Shown here one piece after another: positions 33,356-42,140 of a stretch of 64,000 nt of DNA (positions are counted from its first letter, which is position 1; each line of letters begins with the position of its first letter). Under the pieces are notes generated by a model, which was not told where the DNA came from, ran no database searches, and saw only the letters and a list, made by a program, of their open reading frames with translations. The translations under genes and the position numbers were made by a program. Source of the DNA: Tribonema minus (lineage: Eukaryota > Sar > Xanthophyceae > Tribonematales > Tribonemataceae); the NCBI GenBank assembly GCA_017506865.1, contig JAFCMP010000157.1, forward strand, positions 1,054,001 through 1,118,000, given 5' to 3'.

Positions 33356-33764
33356 TACACAAACTGGTACTATATAGAGTATCATTCTGTGAATGGTCTG
33401 CAAGGTACGGTCTTACTTTGGGTTGTTGTTGTTGGGCTGCTTCAGTAGAAGGCTCCTGCGTTGCTGGTTGGTGGTCTTGGTTCGTCTCTGCTGCCTGGTT
33501 ATTTGGGTTATAATCCCCTGATCAAAGGTCAGCACTCAACTTCAACAGTTGAGCACTGCGCCTATGTCCAAGGGACCCCAGGCCTTGTGAGACAGCAACC
33601 AAGGTCCAACTCTATTGATTTACAGCAACTACGGACCTTATTACATCATATAGCAGACAATTAGGACAATTCCACACGATAAGTATATTGAGACATAGAA
33701 CTGTGCGGCAGTACTGAGAACGTTCCCCATGGACTGTTCCCAAACTACGCATCTAACCGTGACA
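33356..33764 (-). repeat. 5' LTR of family 1 element
   Basis: 409 bp, same length and sequence as the left LTR apart from about three positions. Followed by the second ctcgt copy at 33765-33769. The promoter of the element should lie here, reading toward lower coordinates. Confidence 0.9.
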
Positions 33765-33896
33765 CTCGTCCAACCTCTGCTTCAGCCTCCCCCGACGCTC
33801 CCCCGCACGCAATCAGAGCCCCACAGCTTAACAAGAATGCTAAGCAACGAGTTTTGGCAAGAGTACGGCGTCATTCGTGTAGATTCAATTCATTGA

Positions 33897-34300
33897 TCAC
33901 ACCACCTGCAGATTCGAGGCGTCCTCATTGAGGGCGTTCGTGCCCAGGTTGTGAGACACTAAAAAATTCACGAGGTTGACTTGGCTAAATGTGTTCAAAG
34001 TCCCCTCCCACACAGATTTCGTAATGTTTTTGTATGCGATTTCGCAACCCATTGAAGGCTGCGTGATCGTACCGGCCTGGTTTCTTGTGTACAATGCCTG
34101 AAGCAGGCCGTACAGCAGACGCTCAGTGCTCAGCTGTCCCCCGTGCCGATGGAGCCCGTCCCCGAGATCACCGCGTTGATGGCGCTCACGGGAATGATGT
34201 AAGAAGCGGACGAGATGCTTACCGTGCCCGTCGTAGCGTAGCTCGCCGTCGGCAGGAAAGAGGCTATCGCGACCATATTTGTCACACGACAACATTTTAT
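33897..34300 (-). pseudogene. Small structural-type gene remnant next to the fibre gene
   Basis: Minus-strand coding signal with Ser/Thr/Ala-rich beta-type sequence (SASYIIPVSAINAVISGTG and, further on, NLVNFLVSHNLGTNALNED) in more than one frame. I do not recognise a family. It lies directly downstream of the fibre-like gene and could be its distal part or a separate small virion gene. It carries about one break. Confidence 0.4.
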
Positions 34301-34301
34301 C

Positions 34302-35263
34302 TTACACAAAGTGCGAGATGCGGATATTGTTCATTGTGCCGGTCGCTATCACGTTTGTAGTCGGGCTCACCACCATCGCCAGGGTGTAAATTTGCCCTGT
34401 TGTAACGGCCAGAACGGCATTGAAAGACAACGTCGTGTAGCCGGGTCCGTAGCTGCAAACACCCCATGTCGTCATTGTTGATGCGACATATACAGCGCTT
34501 TTCTTGGATTGCCATTGGAAAGACAAGCCTGCGTTTCCCGTGCCGGACGTTTGGTAGTTGATGTCAGCCTCCACCAGGATGTTACTCCCGAGAGCCTGGA
34601 TCGTCGATGAGGCAACGTCGTAGCGAGTTGATGCACTGACGTTGACGTATGTCTGCGAACTTGGCAACAGGTAGCGAGCGAGCAAGCCACCGAGATCTCC
34701 ACCCGTGATCGCCCCCGTATTGCTGATGGCCATCACCTCGGTGCCCCCAGAGCAGAATGAGAACTTCGCAGCGGGATGGGCGTTGAACCATAGCGTGTTC
34801 CCATTTATTCCGATCGCATAGTCACTCGTAGAGAAACCCGCACCTGTGGGTAGAGGACAATCCGGGACCTGGCAGCGGTGCCCGGAGCACCGGCAGTAGT
34901 CCCGAACACGACGCCGGTGAGCGTCGTCACACCCGTCACAGCCAGGGTGGAGCTGAGCGCTGCAGCCCCCGTAACGGCCGCCGTACCCCCCACAGCCAAG
35001 TTGCCTGCGACGTTGCCGACGTTCTGATCCGTGTACCGCTTCATCGTCTTCCACGTATCCCGCGTTAGCACCGGCTTGGTGCCACGTTTGGCATCTTGCG
35101 CGACGCTCAGCGCCAACTTGGCGCGCTTGTCAGGGGGAGCCTCCATGGTGGGCCTGTCGCCCCGTGCGATGCGCGTCTCGATCTCCGCAGTCGTGATGCT
35201 CGTGCCGCCGTTCGTCACGAAGAAATTGCTGGCATCTGCCCCAGAGTTCGTGATGCTTGCCAT
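34302..35263 (-). pseudogene. Fibre-like protein, broken
   Basis: Start taken at the ATG at 35263 (MASITNSGADASNFFV). After a helical N-part comes a Gly/Ala/Thr/Val repeat stretch (NLAVGGTAAVTGAAALSSTL and similar) typical of trimeric tail-fibre shafts. A beta-rich globular end follows (STSDYAIGINGNTLWFNAH ... VVSPTTNVIATGTMNNIRI). Fibre genes of this kind occur in Polinton-like viruses and phages and serve host attachment. It carries about one break. The assignment rests on repeat style and context, not on a specific domain. Confidence 0.55.
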
Positions 35264-35331
35264 AGTAGTAGTGGTAGATACTGTTATTTTTTGCGGCTCG
35301 TCGCGCACGTCGGCCGCCGGCGATGACGCGT

Positions 35332-36879
35332 TCACATCTTATTGCGGTTGTCGTCACGCTTCGCGGCGCGCCTCGTGCGCTCGCTCTCCGCGCGCGCCTT
35401 GGCTCGCGTCTTCGTGCCGTTGACAATGTAGGTCTTAGGCGGCTTCCGCTTCTGCTCCTTGTCAGCTGCTGCCTTCTCCTGCATACCGAACGCCTGCCTT
35501 GCCACCTCCAGTTCCTTCGCCTGCTTGATAAGCCTCAATGACTCCATTGTGAGCGCCATCATGTCGGGGCTGTCACCCTTCAGTGCATCGGTCGCCGCGT
35601 TTGCCGCAGCGATCAACGTGGCGTCGCCGTGTGTTCTCCCCTGGTGGTAAAGGTGGTGAAACACCTTGGTGAGTACGCGCTTGCTCTTCGGCCTGGGCGG
35701 CGCGGTGAACGGTACTGCGTCGGGCGCGGGGCCCATCGCGACGACGGCGTTGAATTCGGGCAGCGGTGCCACTGCGGGCACTGTGGGAACCGCAGCGCGC
35801 ATCGCCTCCAACGCCGCTGCTGCCGCAGCTGCGACTTCTGCCGGGTCCTTCGCGGGCGGCGGCGACGGCACGGCTGCGGCGGTGTCAAAATTCACTGTGT
35901 CGGGTGTGGCACCATCTCCCGCATCCTGGTACACCACGAGCTGGCCCGGTGGCCCCAGGTTTACGGGCCCCGCGGGCATGCCACTCGGCGCGGCGTGACG
36001 CGGCAACTCACTCCGTAGCGTGCTGAATAGCGCCCCCACCTCTCTCCTCGCTTGCCTGTTCTCACCGATAATCGAGTTGCCAAACGCTATCTGCTACTGC
36101 GCGATCATGCGCGTCACGCCCGACGCGTCACCGAACCCCCGCTGTAAGTCTGCGATCATTCTCTGGATGGGTCCCACGGCTTCACGCAATGCAGCCGCCA
36201 CGCCCGGTGGCACATGGGGGAGCGCATCATCCACCTGCATCGGTGCCTCGAGCGCCAGCATCGGCGCAGTCGATCCGTCGTTGAGCGTCATGGGCCGGCT
36301 GGTCTGCGCACCGGTGTGCGTCATCCGCCTCGCTGTGAGCGACTGCTGCACCTGAGTGCCGACGGCGTTCATCGAGGGGGGACGTGTCTGCGACGCGACC
36401 GCAGCAGTCGAGAGTGCGTCTGTCTGCGACGCGCTCGCGTCAGTCGCGGGATTGAGCGTCTGCGATGCGCTCGCGTCGGTCAAAGGCGTCGCCTGCACGC
36501 CGCGTTCAGCACTGTTCACAGTGGGGTAGTCAGGGAGCACGAAGGTGTCTGCGTCCTCGGCCTGCATGTCACGCAGCGACACGCCCGGAGGCTCTGGGGC
36601 AGGAGCCGTTGTGACAGGCGCCGGAGGCTGTGGCGGTATCAGGAACGGCAGCAGAGACAATGTCATGAGGTCAGTCGCCCCCCCGCCGCCGCTCCCGCCT
36701 CCACTCCCCCCGCCGCCGCTGCTGACAACCACCGGCGCGGTCGCGGGCGCAGCTGCTCCCCCCACCCTGACGTTCACTTTGGTGATCTGTGAGCGGCTCA
36801 CGCTCTTGTGCTTCAAGAACACCGTCTTCTTGCGCTTGACTGCCTTCTTCTTCTTCCGATACAATACTTTTTTAGACAT
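35332..36879 (-). pseudogene. Basic, low-complexity virion-type protein, broken
   Basis: Start at the ATG at 36879. The first 30 residues are very basic (YRKKKKAVKRKKTVFLKHK), followed by a Gly/Ser-rich linker. Then come repeats of the form TDASASQT and VASQT, a Pro/Ala-rich region, and a Lys/Arg-rich helical C-terminus (RAKARAESERTRRAAKRDD). Basic ends with flexible linkers suggest a DNA-condensing or internal virion protein, but no family is recognised. It sits in the structural half between the fibre-like gene and the ATPase remnant. Carries about one break. Confidence 0.5.
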
Positions 36880-36903
36880 TAGTGCTCACCATTGTCTAAC
36901 ATT

Positions 36904-37193
36904 TTAATACATTAAAAAGCTGTTGGTCAACACTTGCCGTGGCAAGTCGGCGAAGAGGTACCCGTGGGGCTCCGCCGTGAAGTAGTTGAATTGCCGCTCG
37001 AATTCGCCCTTGGAGCAGAAGCCACTCACTTCTTCATACATCTGTTCAATCTCCATCCGATTCAGCTCTTCCCGCTGTTTGTGTGTCCGACAAGCGTTAG
37101 AATGGCAGGCACGCGGGAGAGGTAACGCGATTCGAGGGGTTGCACTTTGGGGAAGTTCGAATTGAGGTCTGGGATTGCACGCGGCTTCTTCAT
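36904..37193 (-). pseudogene. Packaging ATPase (FtsK/HerA type) remnant
   Basis: Starts at an ATG at 37193 with a conserved-looking lead-in (MKKPRAIPDLNSNF) and the Walker A stretch LTLVGHTNSGKS. Polinton and PLV genome-packaging ATPases have a GxxxSGKS-type loop near the N-terminus. A second piece resembling a C-terminus (KGEFERQFNYFTAEPHGYLF) lies downstream. The region is far shorter than the usual 200-250 residues, so this is only a remnant and cannot have powered packaging. Confidence 0.6.
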
Positions 37194-37214
37194 TTACATA
37201 TCACAACACAATTT

Positions 37215-37628
37215 TTAAACAAAATTGACGGTATGGGCGGCCGTGAATTTCGCGCGCTTCATGTCTTGGACGACCTCGCCGTGGCTGGCCCTCAGAGCCG
37301 CCACCTGTTCCTTGAGCCCGGCGAGTTCATCGGTGTGCGCGTGGATGCGCTCCATGAACACCTCCGCATCGATAAAGTCCACATCCATGTCGTCGTCTGA
37401 CGCATCCTCCAGTGCGGGCGCCGCCGCCTCCGGTGCGGGCGCAGGCGCGCACGCGACCACCGGTGCCGGCACAACCTTAGGCACGGGGACAACCTCTGCA
37501 GGGGGTGCCGGTGCCACCTCCGCGGGGGCGGGAGGGTCCGCGGCGGTTGCCGCCTTGGCTTCGAGTGATGCTCGACGGGCGGCCAGACACTTCGCGAACG
37601 CCGCCTGCTGAGCCTCCGTTCTCGGCAT
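37215..37628 (-). CDS. Unknown acidic protein with Pro/Ala linker and C-terminal helix
   Basis: 137 residues from the ATG at 37628 (MPRTEAQQAAFAKCLAARR). A short helical N-end is followed by a Pro/Ala/Val linker, an acidic patch (EDASDDDMDVDFID) and a likely coiled coil (RIHAHTDELAGLKEQVAALR). No family is recognised. It is divergent from the plus-strand gene at 37661, with only about 30 bp between the starts, so the two probably share a promoter. It fits the pattern of small virion or assembly proteins in this half of the element. Confidence 0.55.
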   Translation of the reverse strand: MPRTEAQQAAFAKCLAARRASLEAKAATAADPPAPAEVAPAPPAEVVPVPKVVPAPVVACAPAPAPEAAAPALEDASDDDMDVDFIDAEVFMERIHAHTDELAGLKEQVAALRASHGEVVQDMKRAKFTAAHTVNFV

Positions 37629-37660
37629 TTTTTCTCTTGTTACTGTGTACAACAGAAAAA

Positions 37661-37858
37661 ATGGCTCAGATTGTCACTGTTGATCTGTCGCGTTTCATCA
37701 CCGACGCCCCCTTCACGAGCAAAAAATACAACAGAGTGGTGGCGAACATACGCAAGACGGAGGCGAAGCAGCAGCGTCAGCTGAATAAAATCTTACTCGA
37801 CAAAGTAAGAGAGGACTTCGAACGGCATGTCAATCTCGGGGGCGCAGCAGCCGAATGA
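37661..37858 (+). CDS. Small unknown protein upstream of penton
   Basis: 65 residues from the ATG at 37661. Mostly helical and basic (VVANIRKTEAKQQRQLNKIL). It overlaps the start of the penton-like gene by about 30 bp in another frame. No family is recognised. Confidence 0.45.
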   Translation: MAQIVTVDLSRFITDAPFTSKKYNRVVANIRKTEAKQQRQLNKILLDKVREDFERHVNLGGAAAE

Positions 37859-38603
37859 CAGCAACGTGTACGTGTCGAGCCTGTGGACGACGAGGACGGG
37901 CGAGTACCACATCGACGTCGAAATAACGCTGCCGCGGCCCATCATCGCGGCGGACGGCTACAGCTTGAAGATGAGCATCCTCTCCCTCTCGCTCGCGAGC
38001 ACGCAGATGGCCGTGAATATTTACACGAACTCGCTCACGATTTCGGGCATAACGGCGACGCTCACGCCCGGGAACTATAGCGCCACCGTCCTCGCGGCAG
38101 CTCTCACGTCGCTGTTCCCCACTCGCTCCGTCGCGTTCAACACGTTGACCAGCAAGATGACGTTTTCGAGCGCGACGTCGATGGTCGTGAGCGGCTCGAT
38201 GTGCGACATTTTGGGGATCAAGCAGGGCGCGAGCGGTTTGGTGATATCGAGCGAACAAAATGTTGATCTCTCTGGTAACGACGCAATTTATGTCTACACA
38301 AGTCTATCAGTCGATTCCCTCAACGCCGCCCAAGCCAGCAAGAAAGGTCTCCTCGCCCTCATTCAAAACAACGTCCCCCCACTCGGCATCCTGCATTACT
38401 GGGACCCAGACTGCCGGCAAGGGGGCATCATCGGCGACCGAAGTATTTTTGGCTTCCATCTGTCATTGGCTGACAGTCGCGGGCGTGGTCTTTTGGCTTC
38501 GTTGCCATTTCAGTGTATGATCAAGGTCACTCAAGTAGCGACCGGTGTGCGAGACCTCCGACTGGAACGCCCGGGGTCGCTAACAGCGGATTTCGACAAA
38601 TAA
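37827..38603 (+). CDS. Penton-like minor capsid protein
   Basis: 258 residues from the ATG at 37827. It is beta-rich, with the stretch INIYTNSLTISGITATLTPG-like in its first half. The NIYTN...I..G.Y...L..AL pattern (here TPGNYSATVLAAALTSLF) is typical of the minor capsid (penton) protein of Polintons, PLVs and virophages, a single jelly roll that fills the vertices. It is followed by the small virion protein and the major capsid gene, the expected structural neighbours. The frame looks whole. An AATAAA signal overlaps the stop. The family call rests on motif style and context. Confidence 0.6.
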   Translation: MSISGAQQPNDSNVYVSSLWTTRTGEYHIDVEITLPRPIIAADGYSLKMSILSLSLASTQMAVNIYTNSLTISGITATLTPGNYSATVLAAALTSLFPTRSVAFNTLTSKMTFSSATSMVVSGSMCDILGIKQGASGLVISSEQNVDLSGNDAIYVYTSLSVDSLNAAQASKKGLLALIQNNVPPLGILHYWDPDCRQGGIIGDRSIFGFHLSLADSRGRGLLASLPFQCMIKVTQVATGVRDLRLERPGSLTADFDK

Positions 38604-38604
38604 A
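38599..38604 (+). terminator. Polyadenylation-type signal at penton stop
   Basis: AATAAA overlaps the penton stop codon (38601-38603). A second AATAAA lies at 39006-39011, just after the next gene. Such compact placement suggests that plus-strand transcripts end right after each reading frame. Confidence 0.4.
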
Positions 38605-38630
38605 ATATTTGTTTATTTCAAACGCTTGCC

Positions 38631-38996
38631 ATGGGTTTCGGAAAGTGGCTCTCTCAGCGTTTCAAATCTGCTGGTCGCTTCCTCGGTAAAGCTGTGAAAG
38701 GGGTCGGCGTTGCCGCGAAATGGATAGGGCACCACGCATTGCCCGTGTTGCGCGTAGGCACTGGTATACTGAGAGACGTCGCTTCGAACCCGATGGTGCA
38801 GGGGGTGGCGAGTGCCGCTCTGGGCCCGGAAGCCGGCATGGCATTAAACGGTATCAGCGCCGCTGCTGGGTTTGCGAATCAAGTTACGCGCGCCGCGCCC
38901 GCGATCGCCAACAGGTTCAGAACACCAGGCGGCGCGCAGAGATCGGTGCAAGATCTTGCGAGACTACAACAGCAATATCATCAGCTGAGGCGGTAG
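38631..38996 (+). CDS. Small virion-type amphipathic protein
   Basis: 121 residues from the ATG at 38631. The N-terminus MGFGKWLSQRFKSAGRFLGK is a basic amphipathic helix. It is followed by a Gly/Ala-rich hydrophobic middle (GVASAALGPEAGMALNGISA) and a Gln/Arg-rich end. This resembles membrane-active or capsid-internal small proteins found between penton and major capsid genes in PLVs and adenovirus-like systems (compare pVI). That comparison is by shape only. Gene spacing is tight: 27 bp after the penton gene and 40 bp before the capsid gene. Confidence 0.5.
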   Translation: MGFGKWLSQRFKSAGRFLGKAVKGVGVAAKWIGHHALPVLRVGTGILRDVASNPMVQGVASAALGPEAGMALNGISAAAGFANQVTRAAPAIANRFRTPGGAQRSVQDLARLQQQYHQLRR

Positions 38997-39036
38997 AATC
39001 CAGTGAATAAAATGTTGCATCCACTTCAAGATTGAG

Positions 39037-40717
39037 ATGAGCGTTCCCGCGGCTTTAGCTTACCCTCAGCAAAAGTCGATTGCCGTTTCTGCGATAAGCA
39101 GTAAATTCAGCAACCCGCCCGTGTCGGGCACGTCGTTTGCAGGAGGTTCAATCGTGAGCATTGACATCGCTGGGAGCGGACAAAGAGCATGCTGGATGGA
39201 CGCGAGTGGGACAATTTTGAACTTTACCGTCACGGTGACGTTAAATGGGGGGACTGCGCCTAATTGGGCTGCAATGGGATACAATTTCATCCAGAGCCTC
39301 AACCTGTACGCCGCTGCTGGATCGACGCAGATAGAAAGTGTGGCTCAATACAACGCGCTCCACGCGGCACTCAGGTGGGTGGGTGACAGATATGAGCTTG
39401 CTCAGGCTGTCCACGTATATACGATATTCATTTATGCCCTCACACATGCATTGCCTTTTGTTTCCCCAGGGATTGCTGCACGTCTCAAGACATGGTTAGG
39501 ACGAGGGACAGTATTACGCTGGGTGCCGACCCCACTCGTCTCCGCTCACCTGTCCCGAATCTGTACTCCTCTGTTCAGAGTTGTAGCTATGCCGTCCCCC
39601 TCGTCTCTGTCATCGGAACCCCTCCAAACACGGAGCGCTATTTACCGCTGCACGCGCTCAGTTCGCCCTTGCGGTGAGTTCAGTGATATGTTACTTCTGA
39701 AGTGTTTTTGATGAGACTGGCCCGTGACTCAAACCCATATGACCGATTACTGACTTGCCAACCTATGATCATGAGCAGGCTGGACATCGAGCTCGCCAAT
39801 GCGGCTACAGCGATCGCGAGCGGGGGCACTGTGGCCGCTACATCGGCGACGTATGCAATCACCGGCGTCACTCTCGACTGCGAATACATCACTCTCGCGG
39901 ACGATGCACACCGCTCGATCTGCGCGCTCACGAACAACCAGTTCGCTTGGTCGAGTTCCCAATGGCGTACGTACCGCAGTGTGCACGCGGCCGGCCAGAT
40001 GTCCAATGCGATCATGATCCCCAGTCGCGTGACGTCCATGAAGTCGCTGCTCATCGCGCAGAGGGAATCCGCGGCTGAGTTCGACCTCTCAAAGTCTTCA
40101 GTCACACAACGCCTGCGCAATGGTCTAAAACAATACCAAGTCAGGTGCGTAGGGATGCGAAATTGAAGTTTCCTGAAAGCACATATCAAGGCCGCGCATA
40201 ACGCCGTATATTGGGCTTATTGCTCACATACTCTTTGTTGCATCCCACAGGTGCGGCTCCACGTGGATCAATGCTACACCTGTAAGCGCGACTGGAACGG
40301 CCCTTCCTGCTTATATCGAGGCAGTGAGGGTTTTTTCCAACCCGGCGAGCGAATCCGGCTGCGGTCTGTTCGCGTCCGACTCCTGGGCGCTCGACACGAA
40401 CGTCGCGCCCACTGCCACTTCCGTGGAAGGGTCGTTCATCATCGGAGTGGAGCTGGAGGTACGTATTGTAGCGTTTTTGACACCCATATGATCTCAGTGT
40501 TGTATATTTGTTGCTAACTCATTGATTGCTTCTTGTTTTACAGGCATTTTCACAAAACGCCAAGCTCATTTCGGGTCATTCGACGAGCGCAAATTCGCTG
40601 GTTGCGGAGATCGCGTACGCATCCACGCCGCTCGGAGTGAACATCGACTGCTTCTGTGAGGCAGACGCATCCTTCTTCATAGACGGCAACACGAAGCAGT
40701 TCACCGTGGCTGCTTGA
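39037..40717 (+). CDS. Major capsid protein, double-jelly-roll type, with three introns
   Basis: Exons read as 39037-39374, 39779-40144, 40251-40458 and 40544-40717. The introns of 404, 106 and 85 bp all begin GT and end AG, and phase is kept across each join, giving 361 residues. The start MSVPAALAYPQQKSIAV and the end SQNAKLISGHSTSANSLVAE resemble PLV capsid proteins, whose last strands carry an SG-x-ST/AS motif. Beta-rich throughout, no membrane segment. It would form the trimeric hexons of an icosahedral shell. 361 residues is short for the family. It looks whole. Its end overlaps the convergent gene at 40701 by 17 bp. Confidence 0.65.
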
Positions 40718-41108
40718 GCTTCGTATCCACGAGCTCAAGATGCATCTGTGTGTAGTGATGTCCGATGGCAGCCGCCAGTGCCTGTGTAGACTGAACGAGC
40801 ACCCTGACTTTGAGTCGTCTCGGAGGCTGCGTAAAGTACAAGACGCCGTCGCCGTCGTTGGCGCCGTTGATGAGCGCCGCAGTCACCCACCCGTCACTGA
40901 CGACACTGGTGTCAAACGAGCGGGTGATCTCGGGTGCCTTGAACTGCACAGCGTAGCCCACGGCAGGAATCAAGGTGGCCGCCACGAAATTGACACTACA
41001 TTTGTACGCAGCAGGCGGAATGTACGGCATGTTAACCTCGTACAGGGCTGTCGAATCCGTCGCATTTACTGCGTCTGCTGAGCGAACCGTAATTGCGTAG
41101 TTGTCCAT
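40701..41108 (-). CDS. Unknown beta-rich protein at the right end
   Basis: 135 residues from the ATG at 41108 (MDNYAITVRSADAVNATD). Predicted beta-rich and soluble, with IPPAAYKCSVNFVAATLIP near the middle and a helical tail. I recognise no family. Position beside the capsid gene and composition suggest a structural or assembly protein. The frame looks whole. It converges on the capsid gene with a 17-bp overlap. Confidence 0.5.
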   Translation of the reverse strand: MDNYAITVRSADAVNATDSTALYEVNMPYIPPAAYKCSVNFVAATLIPAVGYAVQFKAPEITRSFDTSVVSDGWVTAALINGANDGDGVLYFTQPPRRLKVRVLVQSTQALAAAIGHHYTQMHLELVDTKLKQPR

Positions 41109-41189
41109 TTCTGCTATACATGTGATGTGTGATTTTTTTGGACAATCTGTGCATGTCGCGACATGCTGGGGGAGCACGTCAAGATTTGC

Positions 41190-41399
41190 CTCGAATCATT
41201 TTGGGTCTTGGGTCTTGGGTCTTAGGGGTTGTCAAAAGATATAGTTTATGGTGAAAAACAAGACAGGATTCGAACCCTCTACCTTCCCGTTCACACGGCT
41301 GAGGCCCTACCGATACGCCATCACATTGGACGATGATTGAAGGGAATTCTAAAATTGAGTACAGCTTGCTTAGGTTTCAGAAAAGCCGCTTATATGGGC
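41190..41399. other. Gene-free stretch with a tRNA-like relic
   Basis: Between the last gene and the right terminal repeat. It includes a short ttgggtc tandem run (about 41200-41222). On the minus strand it has a tRNA-like sequence: A-box-like tggcgtatcggtagggc and B-box gggttcgaatcc (about 41267-41278). The stems pair poorly, so it is a relic or a tRNA-derived repeat. Confidence 0.4.
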
Positions 41400-41658
41400 A
41401 CCCCAAGTTCGCAGTTAATGTGATTCCACCCCCTCTTTTCCGCGGTTGACCCCATGGATAAGTGAGAGGTCGTTTTGAGGGTATACAGAGGGAATCCCCA
41501 GTTCATGGTGAACGTGATTTCACCCCCTCTAAACCCTAGTCAACCCCGTGGATATGTAAGAGGTCGTTTTGAGGGTATATAGGGGGACTCCCCAGTTCAT
41601 GATTAAATGTGAATTCACCCCCTCCATACCCCCCGGTTAAACCCCCGGCTTAACCAAT
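41400..41658 (-). repeat. Right terminal inverted repeat, with an extra tandem unit
   Basis: Inverted partner of the left repeat. On this side the module containing gaggtcgttttgagggtat and ccccagttcatg occurs at least twice in tandem (about 41463-41520 and 41560-41620), so the right repeat is longer than the left. Confidence 0.75.
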
Positions 41659-41686
41659 GAAGTGGGTAAGATATCTTACCCACTTC
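41659..41686. other. dif-like 11-6-11 palindromic site, right tip
   Basis: Perfect 28-bp palindrome with the same arms as the left tip (gaagtgggtaa and ttacccacttc) and core gatatc. Only the two central bases differ from the left site. It directly abuts the resumed minisatellite at 41687 onward, so it marks the element's right end. Confidence 0.6.
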
Positions 41687-41699
41687 ATGTTTCAAGTGC

Positions 41700-42140
41700 T
41701 GTATGTCTGATACATGTCATGGGCTGTATGTCCCTGTGTGGCGTGTAATGCATAAGTATCATACAGTTTATGGGCTGTATGTCATGTGTGTCAGTCAGTT
41801 CATGTGCTGTATGTCATTCACTGCATGTGCTGTATGTCTCATAGAGTTCATGGGCTGTATGTCCCTGTGTAGCATGCAATGCGCGTGCTGCATGTACACA
41901 TCATGCAATTCGTGGGCTGTATGTATCTGGGTAGCATTCAGTGCATGTGCTGTATGTCTCATACACTTCATGTGGCTGTATGTCCCTGTGTAGCATGCAA
42001 TGCATGTGCTGTATGCAATGATTGTATTATTTAGTGCTTGGGTTGTATGTCACCTGCATAGTGTATCACAAAATCATGGGCTGTATGTCCCTGTGTAGCA
42101 TACAGTGTATGTGCTGTATGCAAATCGTGTACATGTATCA
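41700..42140. repeat. Right minisatellite flank (target array)
   Basis: Tandem degenerate units with catgggctgtatgtccctgt and gcatgtgctgtatg phrases, in the same orientation as the array at 3760-4050. Longer than the left part (about 440 bp). Confidence 0.75.

Larger units (their letters stand above)
21623..33764 (-). mobile_element. Ty3/gypsy LTR element, family 1, inserted in the Polinton-like element
   Basis: 12142 bp with two 409-bp LTRs that differ at about three positions, so the insertion is recent. Target duplication ctcgt on both sides. The element is in minus orientation. A polypurine tract (read as gaaaagggggagt) lies just inside the 3' LTR at 22032-22044. A possible primer site beginning tggctccaaaatcagg lies two or three bases inside the 5' LTR. 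The coding region holds Gag, a zinc-binding segment, a cytosine methyltransferase, protease, reverse transcriptase, RNase H and integrase. It is broken at about two places. Confidence 0.9.
4051..41686. mobile_element. Polinton-like (PLV-type) element, fossil, with two nested retrotransposons
   Basis: Bounded by matching 28-bp palindromes and imperfect inverted repeats. Recognisable parts are a tyrosine recombinase, a polymerase-like plus UL9-like helicase gene, an rve integrase, a fibre-like gene, a packaging-ATPase remnant, a penton-like protein and a double-jelly-roll-type major capsid gene. These are typical of Polintons and Polinton-like viruses. A LINE (about 12280-19211) and an LTR element (21623-33764) are later insertions; without them the element would be about 18.5 kb, a usual PLV size. 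It is broken at about eight places. The capsid, penton and recombinase genes still look whole, so it is decayed but not ancient. A weak target duplication (tgttt, 4045-4049 and 41688-41692) is possible. Confidence 0.85.

Noticed and set aside
35332-36039. Possible N-myristoylated protein beginning MGALFS
   Set aside because: The frame there opens with GTG and the coding signal continues upstream into the neighbouring basic protein, so it was treated as part of that gene's remnant.
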